Below are positions 34,169 to 46,206 of a DNA stretch of 64,000 nucleotides, piece after piece. The number at the start of each line of letters is the position of its first letter. Position 1 is the stretch's first letter. The notes under the pieces were generated by a model, which was not told the DNA's origin, searched no databases, and saw nothing but the letters and a program-made list of their open reading frames with translations. The position numbers were made by a program, and so were the translations under genes. This stretch comes from Coniella vitis (Eukaryota; Ascomycota; Sordariomycetes; Diaporthales; Schizoparmaceae), in assembly GCA_011317545.1 (NCBI GenBank), contig WUJK01000011.1:1131501-1195500 (forward strand), given 5' to 3'.

Positions 34169-35361
34169 CGCTCAGCTCGGAAGATGAGGAGTCTCGGTTC
34201 CCCTCAGACGAGCGGTGCAGTCTCGGTGATCAGAACCAAGACCAGGACCCTCCCAGCGACGACGACCTCTCGAGCGAGTTTGAAGACTACGACGACGTCG
34301 ACGACAATGAGGTTGAAGAGCCGCCTTTCCCGAATAACCACGCTCGAGCTGGTGGAGGATCCAATACAACAAACAATTCGCCCTATGGTACGCGCTCGCA
34401 TTCCCAACCTGGGCCTCCTCACCAACTGTCCCAAGCACAACTGCTCTCCTTTGGGCCTCCTTACTACGGTCGGCCCCCGACGCCCCTCCCGCCATCTCCA
34501 AGTCTGACCTCCCTGCTCCGACCTTCTCGACCGACCACGCCCGACGCAAGCGATGATGAACACGGCCACGGCGGCAGCATGCGCGGCGCTGGGTCCTACA
34601 TCTACAGCAGAAACAGAAGCTTCTATAATAGTCGCACCAACAATGCCAACAATAGCAATAACAACAATAATCACAACAACAACAACAACAGCGACGGAAC
34701 TGCAGCAGGAGGAGGAGAAGGCGGGGATCAACAGCAACAACACCACCACCGACCCGTGGCCCGGGCAAGCCCAGAGGTGCCCACCTACGAATACTACGGC
34801 TTCGTGCTGTACCTTTTTTCCTCGTGCTGTTTCCTCATGTACCTACTCTGGTCCTATCTGCCATCGCCGTTTTTGCACGCGTTGGGAATCCACTACTATC
34901 CGGATCGATGGTGGAGTTTGGCGGTGCCGAGCTTTATTGTTGTGCTGCTTGTGTACATTTACGTGGCACTTGCGCTGTACAATACCGAGTATCTTACGTT
35001 GCCGCTGGGGAGCCTCGAGACGATTGTGGACGATGCGGGCAAGATTGCGGTTGTGGACGGCCGGGGCAGGATTGTGACGAGTGAGGTGAGACGGAGGAAT
35101 CTGGCTGCTGCTGCTGCGGCAGGAGGCGGGGGACCAGGAGGTGGTGGCCATGGGGGTGCAGGAGGGCGTGGAAGGGAATCCACGGGGCGGAAGAAGGCAA
35201 GTGGGAATGGGCTTGTGCGAGGGGGAGGCGGAGGCGGAGTGGCCTGGCGAGAGTGCTGGAATGAAGGGACGGATGCGGTGATGGATGTGCCTCTTGCGGG
35301 GGTGTGTGAGATATTGTACGGCGGAGTGGGCGACGATAGGGAGGACGAGGTTGGGGATTAG
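34165..35361 (+). CDS. GPI19: GPI19 / PIG-P subunit of GPI-GlcNAc transferase
   Basis: Part of the ER complex that transfers GlcNAc to phosphatidylinositol, the first step of GPI-anchor synthesis. Single exon, 398 residues, about twice the length of yeast Gpi19 or human PIG-P. The PIG-P domain lies at about residues 206-285: TYEYYGFVLYLFSSCCFLMY (first membrane helix), a short lumenal loop with LGIHYYPDRWWSLAVP, and a second helix (FIVVLLVYIYVALALYN). The N-terminal 200 residues are acidic and Asn/Gln/His-rich with a long polyAsn stretch. The C-terminus is Gly-rich with a final DVPLAGVCEILYG block that looks conserved. The start at 34165 has a strong context (GACCATGA); an in-frame ATG at 34036 is the alternative. 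Confidence 0.92.
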   Translation: MTLSSEDEESRFPSDERCSLGDQNQDQDPPSDDDLSSEFEDYDDVDDNEVEEPPFPNNHARAGGGSNTTNNSPYGTRSHSQPGPPHQLSQAQLLSFGPPYYGRPPTPLPPSPSLTSLLRPSRPTTPDASDDEHGHGGSMRGAGSYIYSRNRSFYNSRTNNANNSNNNNNHNNNNNSDGTAAGGGEGGDQQQQHHHRPVARASPEVPTYEYYGFVLYLFSSCCFLMYLLWSYLPSPFLHALGIHYYPDRWWSLAVPSFIVVLLVYIYVALALYNTEYLTLPLGSLETIVDDAGKIAVVDGRGRIVTSEVRRRNLAAAAAAGGGGPGGGGHGGAGGRGRESTGRKKASGNGLVRGGGGGGVAWRECWNEGTDAVMDVPLAGVCEILYGGVGDDREDEVGD

Positions 35362-36536
35362 GTTCATCGATCCGTGATCTCGTGTTGAATGGGTACTTGA
35401 TATCTGTGGAACTGACCCTTTGCATTTCATGGGACTTGAGCAAGGTGACGGTGGGATTGGCCTCTGTCCTGGTAGTGGCCGCAAGTACAGTCACGCAGTT
35501 CTTGGCGTGTATCCCTCGCAGAGCATTGCCATGGGTATCTCTGGGTGTCTTTGGGCCAAACAAGCAATTTGACTTTTTCCCGAACCCCATCGCCAATGCA
35601 GCCCCGTGTCCAGTAATTAATTGGATTAGTCCTATGCAACGGTCCTGCCGTTTCCATGACTCTGTAATTTCCCCAAGGGTCTTCAATCCCCCATGTGTAG
35701 TCAGTACATCTTGGCCCTGCTTTGTCTCTTTTCCTCTGTGTCAATGCACCTTGGATGGACCCGATTCCGCAAACATAACACGAAGGAATGCCATGAGGGG
35801 CGCATGGGAGCCCATGGCTGACCAATCCGGCCTGTGGACTCTTGTGGGCTTCAACTCACCACGCCTCTGAGAAGAGAGGAAAGAAAAGAAAAAGAAAAGA
35901 AAAGGGGAAAGCAAAGAAAACGGGAGTGATTACTCGAATTCTTTGGAAGAGTCAGCACCAAGTTCTGACTTGAGATTGAGATGAGACTTCTGACAGACAC
36001 CCAATGTTGGAGGACCTCAGTATCAGGACCGCATAACCGAATAGGCTTTTCCCCGCCCAAAAAATGGGGATATTTCAGTTAGCTACTAATAAAGCTGCCA
36101 GCTGCACCTGCACAGCCCGGCGGGATTGATGGGTGCTGTTTTGGCAGCAGTCCGTCAGAGTCAGCCCTTGTCCGTCGGGCTGAGTGCGCTGTGCGTGGCT
36201 ATTGGCTGCTATACTTGTACTCGTACACAAGTACAGTACAGCACGTTCGCTCACTACCGACAAAGGGGGTCTCCCCAAGACATGCAGCATGCAATGCAAG
36301 TGAGAGGATGGACAAGTCATTCTGTACACAGTCCAAAACAAGCTTAGCGATGTGCTCTGTAAGAGAAGCCAAGAGAGCCAAAAAAGGAAAGTAAAATCCA
36401 AGGTCATCACCAAAAAAAAAAAAAAAGAACCACAAAAAAGAAACCGGCGTAACGCAACGTCTGACCGGGGATTGGGGATCGTATTCCCTTGAATAGATGG
36501 GATAAAGACGGGACCAGAAAGTATGACGCTGAATTT

Positions 36537-36568
36537 CTGGGGCTGCCTCTGGGGCTGCCTCTGGGGCT
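36537..36568. repeat. 12-base tandem repeat, 2.7 copies
   Basis: The unit CTGGGGCTGCCT is repeated at 36537, 36549 and partly at 36561. It is non-coding. Confidence 0.85.
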
Positions 36569-37165
36569 AGCAGGGGGAGCGCTGGAAACTGTCATACTGC
36601 TCAAGAAGGGCCCTGCCAGGGCTGCCAACACTGCCAGGGCTGCTTCTGGTTGGCTGCAAGGCCAGGTGGCGGCGCGGTGGGCTGCCCTGGCTGCCCTGGT
36701 TGCGTATGCCATTTTTACGAGAAAGCGCTGTACGTAGCAGTCCACTAAAGCCCTAGCGTGAGCGCAGCACAGCAGGTTAGCACCATTGGCCGCCCCAGCA
36801 CTGCAGAGCAGAGCACAGAGACCCGCTCTGGCCGGGGTCCCAACGCTGAGGGGCCCATTACGACAGCCAGCCCAAGGAAGGCCTCGGATTGTTGGTTCTA
36901 CGACTCTCTGGACCTTTTACTCTCATCGCTGCTGTTCTTTGTCTTGCTCTTCCCTTTCTCGAGGCATTCTCGGCTGCTGTTGTTTGCTTGCTGCTCCTAT
37001 TTACATGTCTGCAAGAGCGTACAACAGCCTGCATCCTCTCTGCCATTGGCCTGTGGCATTCCGCCATCACACCCGCCCGCGTACAACTCAGCTGCTCGTC
37101 CCAGCCACTTATATAAAGTCGATCCGGCCGGTTTCACCAATCGCCCAATTGTCCGGCTGCTGCTA

Positions 37166-37209
37166 ACGACGACGACGACGACGACGACGACGACAACAAC
37201 AACAACAAC
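37166..37209. repeat. ACG/AAC microsatellite
   Basis: (ACG)9 at 37166-37192, followed by about five AAC units. It lies in the likely leader of the 37448 gene, about 240 bases before its start codon. Confidence 0.9.
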
Positions 37210-37447
37210 GCAAGCAACGAGCGGCCAACGACCAAACGACGACCAGGCTCGTGGGCGCTGGGCTGTAGCAGTCGAGTCTGCTCCGACCATGCCGCCGCCT
37301 GCTGCAATATAGGCCCATCTCGTCTCTGCCCGCGCTCTTGTCCCCGCCCGCCTTGGCGCCGTGCATCAGACAGTTGAAAAAGAGTCTCTCGAACCGGATC
37401 CCGAGTAGCCAGCCTAGCCCAGCCCAGCCCTGCCCTGCCCTGCCAGG

Positions 37448-39209
37448 ATGCCTCCAGCACGGCTCGCTAGCATCCGTCGCCCTTCCCCAATCTCCACTCG
37501 CGCTTCGTCGATACTCGTGGCGCGACAATCACAAGATGGCGTGACGAACAGCACTGCTATTATTGTTTGTCCTCCCAGTCTTTGGGCAATGGTGGCCTTG
37601 ACCGCCGGCCTATCAACCGAAGCACTTGCACTAACAAACACAACCACGTTAGATCATCAGTGTCGTTCTCATCGCCCTCGTCGCCCTGTTGTGTCTATTC
37701 CTCCTCCTCCGCCTCGCCCGCGCCCGCAATGCCGAGCCACGATATCTCCCCAAGCCGCTGAGGACGCTGTGGAGGAAATGGAACGTCGGGCCCTCCCCGA
37801 CAAAGGCAAACTACTCGCGGGCGGGTAGTGGCGAGCATGACGGCTTCCGACAAAGCGTGCGCATGCGTGAGGCCCAGCACCACCTCGAAGATGCCCTGCA
37901 CTCCGTAACGGCGCAGCAAAACGCTGCTGCGGCCCGCCAAGCAGCCGCCTCTACCGACCAGCAAGCGGATGGCGTGAACCGCAACACCTCGGTCCGGTCC
38001 GTCATGACCCTCCCCGCCTACCGGCCCAAGGCGGCCGAGACGGAGCAAGTTCTGGGCCGCGAGGGCGAGCGCGACGGCATCGATACCGTCGTCGAGATGC
38101 CGACCGCGGAGGAAGAGGAGGCTATGCGTGAGGAAGAGATGGACGCCCTCTATCAGATCAGACTTGCTCGCCGCCGCCAGATTGCAGAGCGTGAACTCCG
38201 CCGCCAAGAACGCCAAGAGGCGCGCCAAAGACACGACAACCGGGCCCTCGCCGACATCCGATTCCGCGCTCGGCAGGCGTCCGAGCAGGCGATACGCGAA
38301 GTCGAGGAACTACGCGGACAGCACGACGCCATCAAGCAGTCCCGGCAGCGTGCCGTCAGCAGCGTCTCGTATGCAGATCTCGGCGTCGTGCGGGCAGATG
38401 GCACTCGGCTGCGCGCAAACAGCAACGAGAGTGAGCGCATGGGCTTGCTCAGCGATGCAGCCAGCATTGCTCTGAGTACGCGCGAATCAGGCGCCGCATC
38501 CTCGCAGCACAGACGCTTGCCCAGCTCGCAAAGTGTATTGAGCGTCGACACCATGGGCAGTCACAACGGCAGCCGGTCGAGATCCGCGTCACCAGGCCAC
38601 GGTGCGAATCGCAGCGACGCCAATTCAAGTAGCCACATCGACGACGGCTACAGCATGACTACCCTGCCGCGAGCTGGCTCGGCCCTGTCGCAGAGGGCTG
38701 GCTCCAGCCCTGAACTTATTGAGGCTGCGGAAGCCGACATTGGGGCCAGCGACATGCCACTATACTCACCACCGGGATACGACGACGTGTCGCTCGAGGA
38801 CATCACGCTGCCTGACATGGCATTTCACCCACCTCAAGGAGGAGCGAGCTCTGGGCGGAACAGCCCATATAATGAGCCACCGCCAGAATATCCAGGCCCA
38901 GAGCAGCAGCAGCAGCAGCAGCAGCGCGGACGCTCAGGAGGTCCACAGGATAGTCCAACACGTGCCAGGCAGAACCGCTTGTCGGCGCACATGGCCGACT
39001 TGGCGGCACAGCAACAGCAATTATCACTCCAACAACAGCAACCAAGCACATTTCAAGCCCAGGCATCCTCGACACATACCAGGACAACTTCAAGAGGGGT
39101 AGGCGGAGTGCCTCAGCTCCCGAGCTTGAGGTTGACGAGTCTGCCCCAGATTGTCATTGAGCCATCCAGTGCCCGGCCAATAGAAGAAGACGAACATGAG
39201 CGATTATAG
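37448..39209 (+). CDS. Unnamed single-pass membrane protein with coiled coil
   Basis: I do not recognise a named family. Exons join(37448..37564, 37653..39209), 557 residues; the 88-base intron has a GTTTGT donor, a CTAAC branch site and a TAG acceptor, both phases zero. Residues 1-38 (MPPARLASIRRPSPISTRAS then a short N-S-T glycosylation site) are probably lumenal or extracellular. Residues 38-60 form one membrane helix (IISVVLIALVALLCLFLLLR) followed by basic residues, so the rest should be cytosolic. About residues 190-270 are a strongly charged Arg/Glu helix, likely a coiled coil. The remainder is Ser/Pro/Gln-rich with PPxY-like pieces (YSPPGY, NEPPPEYPGP) that could recruit WW-domain ubiquitin ligases. 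A receptor or adaptor role is only a guess. Confidence 0.85.
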
Positions 39210-40598
39210 TCGAGACGGACACGAGTGATTATAGTCTCAACTTTGGAAAAGGGAGCAGACAGCCAATCTATCCGAATATCTCACTAGCACCAAAATCAAC
39301 ACTGTGAGGGGTAATAAGGTTCACTCATAAATACGGTATATCACCATCGACTTGCTCAAGGCTACTGGAGTGGAAATTGGATATTTGACTCCTCTTTGGA
39401 TGGGGAGGGGTTTTTTGTTGTTTTTTTTTTCAGGAAAAAGAAAAACCAAAAACTTCAATATTGATGGCGCGATACTGGAAGGAATACCATGATTTTGGAA
39501 CTTGAATTATTTCATTGTATCTATTCACACAAGTTTATTGGCGGCATCTATGTGAGAGCGGGAGGGATGGAAGATATATATATATATATATATGCCTTGG
39601 GATTAGTAGCAACAAACAACAAGTAGCGAAGATATAGGTCCTTTCTTGGCGGAGTTTAGCGGTATTTCTTTTCTATCTAGGCATTACTGAATTCTGAAAC
39701 CAGAAAGACAAAATATAAAGATACGAATACTTGTCTAGTGATTTCCTAAAAGAGCATGCACACAACGCTCTGCATACAGATATATAACTCAAACACAAAA
39801 CTCTCCCTTTTTTAGTCTGCGTTGTTGTTATTGCTTGATCTCTTTGTATATAGCATTGATTCACTTGTAAAGTAACGATAAAGAGTAAAGAATACCCAGC
39901 ACCCCAATTCCTGCGCTTCACTTTTGTATGAAAACCAGTTCATGATAAATGAAAGGAAATATAAAAAGGTATCTTTTTTTCTAAATAAGTTACCAGCTCC
40001 AACGCTCAGGAAAGAAGATTGACATACGGAATTTTTTATAAGAAAAAAAAAGGAGGGGGAGAAGTTGTGGGAACCAACAGAAGATATAAAGCGTGCAAAA
40101 AGAGGGGGGGAAAAGAAGAAGAAAAAGAAGGCAATGCACCACCCCAAGAGATTCGTTCTTTTCTTTGCCCGCTAACAAACAATCTTGAAATCCGAAATTG
40201 GAAGTCTGAATAATGACAAGTAGAAAGTATCAATCAACCATTTTGATTACTCTTCAGAGTATGCTCGCTTGCCCAAAATCATTGAAAGATATACCTTGTG
40301 CTGAAAATAACAAAAGAACTGCAAGGGGAGTGTTTCGAGGCCCAATCTATGCATCCACCAACCAACGACGGTGAATATATATATATGAAGAGCCATAAGC
40401 TGCTCTCCTATAAAGTTGATTGTCGCTTGGGTACATGGCGAAAGTTTGCAGTAAACAGGTTGTGATTGAAAGGAATATAGCGGCGCCGGTGCCATAAATC
40501 AAGCCTGTATAGAGTCCCTGACAATAATGTGAATGCTTCAAATTCAAGCCCGCTGTATTGCTGTTGAATATAAAAACTCGATAATTTCAAGACCTTGT
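39210..40598. other. Convergent intergenic region, 1.4 kb, AT-rich
   Basis: Between the 3' ends of the membrane-protein and kinase genes. It is visibly more A/T-rich than its surroundings, with poly-T and poly-A tracts and a (TA) run at 39574-39597. No coding exon found. Confidence 0.55.
39574..39597. repeat. (AT)12 microsatellite
   Basis: A perfect 24-base alternating AT run in the convergent spacer. Confidence 0.95.
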
Positions 40599-43500
40599 CT
40601 ATCGCTCTTCACCCCCTCTAGCCTTGCCCCTTCTTCGGAAAAAGTCCATGACCCTTCTTGCCGCTCCACTGCTGCCTGCATGATCATGGCGCTGTGTCTG
40701 CGAATATTGGTCAGACTCAAAGGCATCGACAAACCGCTTATTCTTTGAAAGGACACCACGGCCACTCTTGGTTGAGGTCTTTCTGCCTTCTGTTGGATCA
40801 AGCGAGTACGCAGACTGGTTTGTGGGCCGCTGGATATGCTCATTAGATGAGTCAGAGGCACTATTCAATACAGCACCTGGCTGCTGCATCGGATATCCTT
40901 GCATGTGGCTGTTCATAGCGCTTTGTTGTTGCAGTACTGGGGCTGCATGCGAGCCTGAGCTGTGCTGCACCCGGTATTGCTGGCCTGGTGCTGAAGTTGG
41001 CGCAGGTCCTTGAGGTTGCAATTGAGCATACATGCCATCAACATCCATAGCATCTGGGGCGTGCGGCTGTTCGAGATATCGACCGTGTTCGTCAGCTTGT
41101 GGGGGTTCGTTGATGGACAAGCTCGGCTGCGACACACGCGAGTCGAAGCCATCTTCTTTGCCAAGACCCATGGATCGCAAGGAGAACGAGTTCGGCAACA
41201 GAGAGAAGCGCTTGCTTTGCTTATCGAGAGAGGTTGATGATCCAGTCATGCTTCCCGAACGCTTCTTTCCACCTAGACCAAGCGAGAAGGATCGTCTGGA
41301 TCGCTTGGATTCCATGGACGGACGACCGACGGCGTCGTCGGCAATAGGCTTCGTCATGCTGACAGGGGGGTATCTCTTCTCTTCGGGGCGACCATGCTGG
41401 CTCTTGCGGTTGCTCCTGCCACCAAAGATTGACCCGCTTCGTCCAAAAATCTTGCCGCCGATTTCGCCAATAGTATTGGACCGTCTGTGACCCTTTGTCT
41501 CGCTGCCCGCATCCGAGTACCCAGACGTTCCCGTAGATCGATTGGGCGTGTTGGCGGCAGGCCTGCCAAAGTCGGTGCTCTGTGTGTGTCCGTGTCCGGA
41601 AGATTCGTGGTTGGAACGGATGCTCGGTTGTTGGATTCTTCCATGCACGTTAGTATCAGCAACCATAGGGGCGGATGGTTGGGCATACTGAGATCTCCCG
41701 CTTCCTAAACCCATAGAATTGGTGGATCCACCCGTCATAGGCCGTCCCGAGTTGCCCGTGCCAGAGACCGCCCATGAGCCATCTGACGCTGCCCGCGCAG
41801 AGTCACGACTAGTCCGTGAAGGAGCGACGACTTGGGTATTCATATTGTTCATGTGCGTACTTGGGGGTTTCCTAGAAGAGACACGGTTGTATTGCTGTTG
41901 TTGAGGTGGTGGAAGCTGCTGTTGCTGCTGTTGTTGCTGCTGCTCCCTTGCAGGCGGATCTCGAGGAAGCGGCTTGTCAGGTTGAACCTCTGTAGGTCCT
42001 TGGCTGCTCGAGCGCGCCTTGGACCGCGTGGATCCGCCGCCGCCGCCGCCGCCGCTAGAGGCAGCGGTTTCTCCTCGCTGTGTCTGGGTGTTGGGTGCTA
42101 CATATTCGACCTGCACTGTCCTTCTCTTGTTGTCCCTCTGTTGCTTGGCGTATGCTGCAGCCTCAGCTTCAGGATCGACGGTGCCTTGCTTACTGGTCAG
42201 ACCACCGACCGCTGGCGCAGGAGCGGGCTTCCGGTGCGCTTCTCTCACAGAGGCGCTGCGTCCAACCATTGGGCGCTCTTCCTCCTCGCCGACGGTTGTG
42301 TTCTGGATCTCTCCTGGCGTCGTTGTGCTGCTCGTTATCAATTCGACAACGTGCGCGTATTCGCTTAGCCAGCTGTGCCTGGCAACTTCGAAAAGGTCGG
42401 CACGCTTCCGAGGATTCGGAACAAGTATCCGCCGTAGCAGGTCGCGAGCGTGCGGTGTCACGTATTCTGGGAAAGTGAGTGGGGTGTTCACAATGTACTT
42501 GTAGAGGAGGTTGATGTTATCGCCTTCGGGATTCGCTGGGTCGTCGTCAAAGGGTAAATAGCCCGCCAACATGGCATACTGGAGCAGCATCAGCTTGTTT
42601 AGGGTCTTTGCAAGGTTACTTGAACCAGCAGCAACAAAAACATTGAGGACTTACGAGAATCACACCACAGCTCCACACATCAACCTTGCGGCCAGTGTAA
42701 AGTGAATCGCTGACAACCAATTCTGGAGCCGCATAACAGGGACTGCCACAGCTCGTTTGCATGAGGTCACCCTTCCTCAAGCCATTGGGCTTGACTTGGT
42801 TCAAGCCCTTCTGCTTCACGTACTCGCGGTCGCTCAGATGATTCTCCTCTTCTTCAGTGAGCTCCTCTGTGGGATCAAACGTGTTTGCAAAACCAAAATC
42901 TGTAATGATTATGTTGCGATTGCGGTCGAGGAGCAGGTTTTCAAGCTTCAAGTCTCGGTGCACAATACCCTTCTTGTGTAGATACCCTACACCAGATATG
43001 AGCTGTGCAAAAAGCCGTCGGGCCGCATTGTCCTTGAGGTAGCGGTGGTTGAGGATATAGTCGAACAGCTCGCCTCCTGAAGCATACTCAAGGACAATTC
43101 CGTAATGCCTCTCCGACTCTTCCATCTTGTGTAGGCGGACAATGTTTGGGTGCGTCAACTGTTTCAGGATTTGGACTTCGCGCATAATTTTGGCCATACG
43201 AGACGGATTGCTTCCGAGCTGGTCCTTTTTGATCAGCTTGATAGCGACCTGCATGTTCTCACGATAGAGTGTCAGCGCCAGACTGGTCTAGCCAAGATGA
43301 AAAACAAGATGCAAATCAGACAACAGCCATCCTACCTGTACACCCCCTTCTTGCTTCCAGCCAAGCTTAACTTTACCGAACTCGCCCTCACCAATTGTAT
43401 TGCCAAGGATATACTCGCCAAATTTGGTGTGTTTTTCTCGTTTGCTAAAGTCATGCCTGCTCCGAGTGCCTCGCCGCGTCTCCTCGCCCTGTTGCTCTCC

Positions 43501-44286
43501 AGGCGTAGGCACCTCGTCCATGGCTCCAGGATGTGGCTGCGACAAGGCGGCACGCTCACGTTCGCGAGCAATATCAACCTCGGGCGGAGAAACCAGCACG
43601 CTGTTTAGGATCTCGCTCGCTTCCCGTGACGGGCCTTGCGGCGTGGAGGAGGCGCTACGTTGTGATCGGTTAGGCATTGAAACCGGCGGGGCACTCGTTT
43701 GCGAACCATCTCTCTGATTATTGCCTGGTTTTTCTGACCGTCGACTTCGGCTGGCGTCTTCGGAATAAGACTGATTCGCATTAACCTGTCTGTTTGAATC
43801 GCCGCTAGGATTTCGTTGTGATGCCCATCGCTCTCCAGATTGCTGTTTTCGGGAGCTCGGGCCACTAGGGGCGTGCTGGGTGGAGGATGAGCGGGTAGGA
43901 ACTGTAGCAGAAGGCATATTCTTGGTGCGGCGGTCGGAGGAGGGAGGCCGGTCGTAGGTGGTGTTGATGGGTATGGGAGATGCGAGAGCGGTACGGGAGC
44001 TCATTGGCGAATTGCTCCGAGTGTGAGCGTCGCCTCTGTTGCTATTCTGTCCGTTGCCGTTGGCAGCGGTTGGTTTTCTGCTTGACGGGCGTTGAGTACT
44101 CGAGGGCGATGAGGTACTGTTCTGCGACGCAGCATAGTAGGAATCGCGGCTTGGCGACGGGGTCGCTTGCTGATGTTGCTGGCGACCACTGCTGGAGGGT
44201 GAGGGGACAGCCAGAGGCGGTGAGGCCAGTGCGGCGATGGAGGTGGCTGACTGACGAGGGGCGGATTGCAGTGCAGCCGACGACAT
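40599..44286 (-). CDS. Ser/Thr protein kinase, CAMK (KIN/AMPK-related) type
   Basis: Three exons: complement(43336..44286, 42655..43248, 40599..42578), 1174 residues; all phases zero, with introns of 87 and 76 bases. The N-terminal 290 residues are Ser-rich and disordered. The kinase domain covers about 293-575: Gly loop GEGEFGKV, ATP-binding Lys321 (VAIK), HRDLKLEN at 414-421, DFG at 434-436 and APE in CYAAPELVV. All catalytic residues are present. The activation segment holds an acidic insert (TEELTEEEENHLSDRE) of about 25 residues before the SCGSPCYAAPE part. The C-terminal 600 residues are disordered with Gln runs and basic Ser clusters. It belongs to the CAMKL branch near Kin4/Snf1-like kinases; I cannot name the exact orthologue. 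The start is the first in-frame ATG; the frame is open 14 codons upstream only from a TTG. Confidence 0.93.
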
Positions 44287-45394
44287 CTTCCCACGCGGAG
44301 ATGCGTGGAGACGGGACGTGCGAGGCAAAGGGTGCAGAAGCAGGTAGGTTGAGTCGGCGTGTCGCAGTCTGCGAAGAGGATGGGTAGTGGAAGAAAAGGG
44401 TGTCGTGCGGTGACGTTACGTGACGGGAAAGGGAGCGGGTTGGTAAGTTCTTTCAACGGGCGCCCGGACACGCGGCGTCTTTTAGCGTTCCTTCTAGCAG
44501 CTTCAAACTGGGCCCGTCTTCACCCAATTGACAATGAGGCTCGAGACTGCCAGCTTGGCCCACAATGCTCGAGACGTCGGGTTGAGGGGGAGAGATATCC
44601 TCCCAGAGACAGCAGACGGAGACTGACTGCTAGACAGAAGAAGAATAAAAAAGACTCGGGCAGATGGCTCGTAAATAATCCGTTCGCCGGACGTTTCGTT
44701 AATCTAGCACAAAAGTAAAGGAACGGGCTAGAAACACACTCCAAAGGTTCTTTTGTGTTTGCAGCTGTGGGCGTACAGAGGGAGACTTCGAAATGCTGGT
44801 CGGTCGTTTGCTCGGGTCGGGGATGCGGGTTTTGCAGGTCTGGCTGTAAGGATCCGCGGGAGACGGGCTTGGACAATTGGAGGTAAGGGTGAGGAGACGC
44901 CAACAGCAGCAGTAGCTACGAGCTAGTTTCTGCGGCTTCTGAAATTGGACCTGGCGCCGGCGCTTTTCAATACTCTTCTGCGTATTGTATCACGTCTTCT
45001 GTTTGTCGCTTGGTTGCTTAGGCAGACGGGCTAACCAGAGCGGCTGGAGGTAAATAAGGTAGGCGCGTTCAGCAACTCAGAAGCATCAGATGGTAGGTGT
45101 TCTTTGGCTGTAGGCAGGCAGGCAGGGTGCGAGTTAGCGCTGCGCAGCTTTTGATGTTGCATGCGTGGGGCGGTCGAATGTGACGAGGCCCAGTTGCGGA
45201 TTTGTGAGGGCAAGACAGACGTGGAAAGGAAGGCTACTATTTTTCCTGATAGGACGTGGAGAGCGCGGCGCAAAGGGAGCGGACGTAGCCAGCAGGGGGC
45301 ACCGATGGCTGCAAGAAGAGACGTCAGAGGAAGAGAGAGTCGCGGGCGGCTTATGGTGTCATGGCGGTCCCTTGCTTCGACGATGTTATTAGGC

Positions 45395-45419
45395 TGTGGT
45401 GGTGGTGGTGGTGGTGGTG
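45395..45419. repeat. GGT microsatellite
   Basis: About eight GGT units in the kinase upstream region. Confidence 0.9.
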
Positions 45420-46146
45420 AGTTGGCCTGGGCGGGCGGGCGCTGCAGGGCACAAAGCCGTGCCAAAGCAGCAGAGGGCGGTCAAGGGTCCCGCTGTGGAT
45501 GGAGTCAGGTATGGAGATCTGGCAGTCGATGGATCGCGCTGTTTGTGGGCGCCCCTGGGTGTCGTCTACTATGGTAGAGGCACGGCGGATTGGCACTTGT
45601 CGACCCAGGCGTGGGCTGGCCTGCATGCATGCAGCCTCTGGGCGCGACTCCTGCAGTCCCGGCTCTGGGGTGGAAGGGAGCAAGGCTCTGGCCGGAAGCT
45701 AAGCTGCTGCTAGTCTACTGCATCCAACCGAGCCGGCGACCGACGTGTTCACGGGTTGGTGTTGTCGCTGTGATGGTTCGTTGGTGTTGTTTGAGGCCCG
45801 GTCAATGCTGGCCACCCTCTCGCCCGTGACAACTGGCGGCTCAAGTAGGCCAAGCGCGGTGGACGATGTTCGGGGTGCGCGCTTGGGGATGCAAGTTGAC
45901 GTGCAGCTTCTGGGGTGCTGGAATTATTGTTGTTGTTGGAAAAAGTACTTAATTACACGCGGTTTGCGGCTGGGTCGCTGGCACAGAGTTAGGAGAGGAG
46001 TCGGGTCGAGTTCGAGATCGAGGCAGTTGGAAGTCGAGGGCGACGGGTATCGAGGGGTATCGTGTGACGGAAACGAGGGACAGTGGCAGGCCGGTGAGCT
46101 GGTCAAGGCCAATTGGGGAATTGTCGACGAAAGGGGAGGAGAGGGG

Positions 46147-46206
46147 GTGGTGGTGGTATTGGGAGAGGAGGAGGAGGAGGTGGTGGTGGTGGTGATGATG
46201 ATGATG
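46147..46206. repeat. GGT/GGA/GAT compound repeat
   Basis: A G-rich strand of mixed GGT, GGA and GAT units without a coding frame that I trust. Its runs of GG could allow G-quadruplex formation on the plus strand. Confidence 0.8.

Larger units (their letters stand above)
35362..37447. other. Non-coding interval, 2.1 kb
   Basis: GPI19 3' region and the promoter/leader of the next gene. It contains an imperfect 12-base tandem repeat (36537-36568), an A tract of about 15 at 36411-36425, and an ACG then AAC microsatellite (37166-37209). Open frames here lack domains and run through these repeats, so none is called. Confidence 0.5.

Noticed and set aside
36758..37312. 184-codon frame upstream of the membrane-protein gene
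   Set aside because: It ends in a polyThr read from the AAC/ACG microsatellite and has no conserved-looking part.
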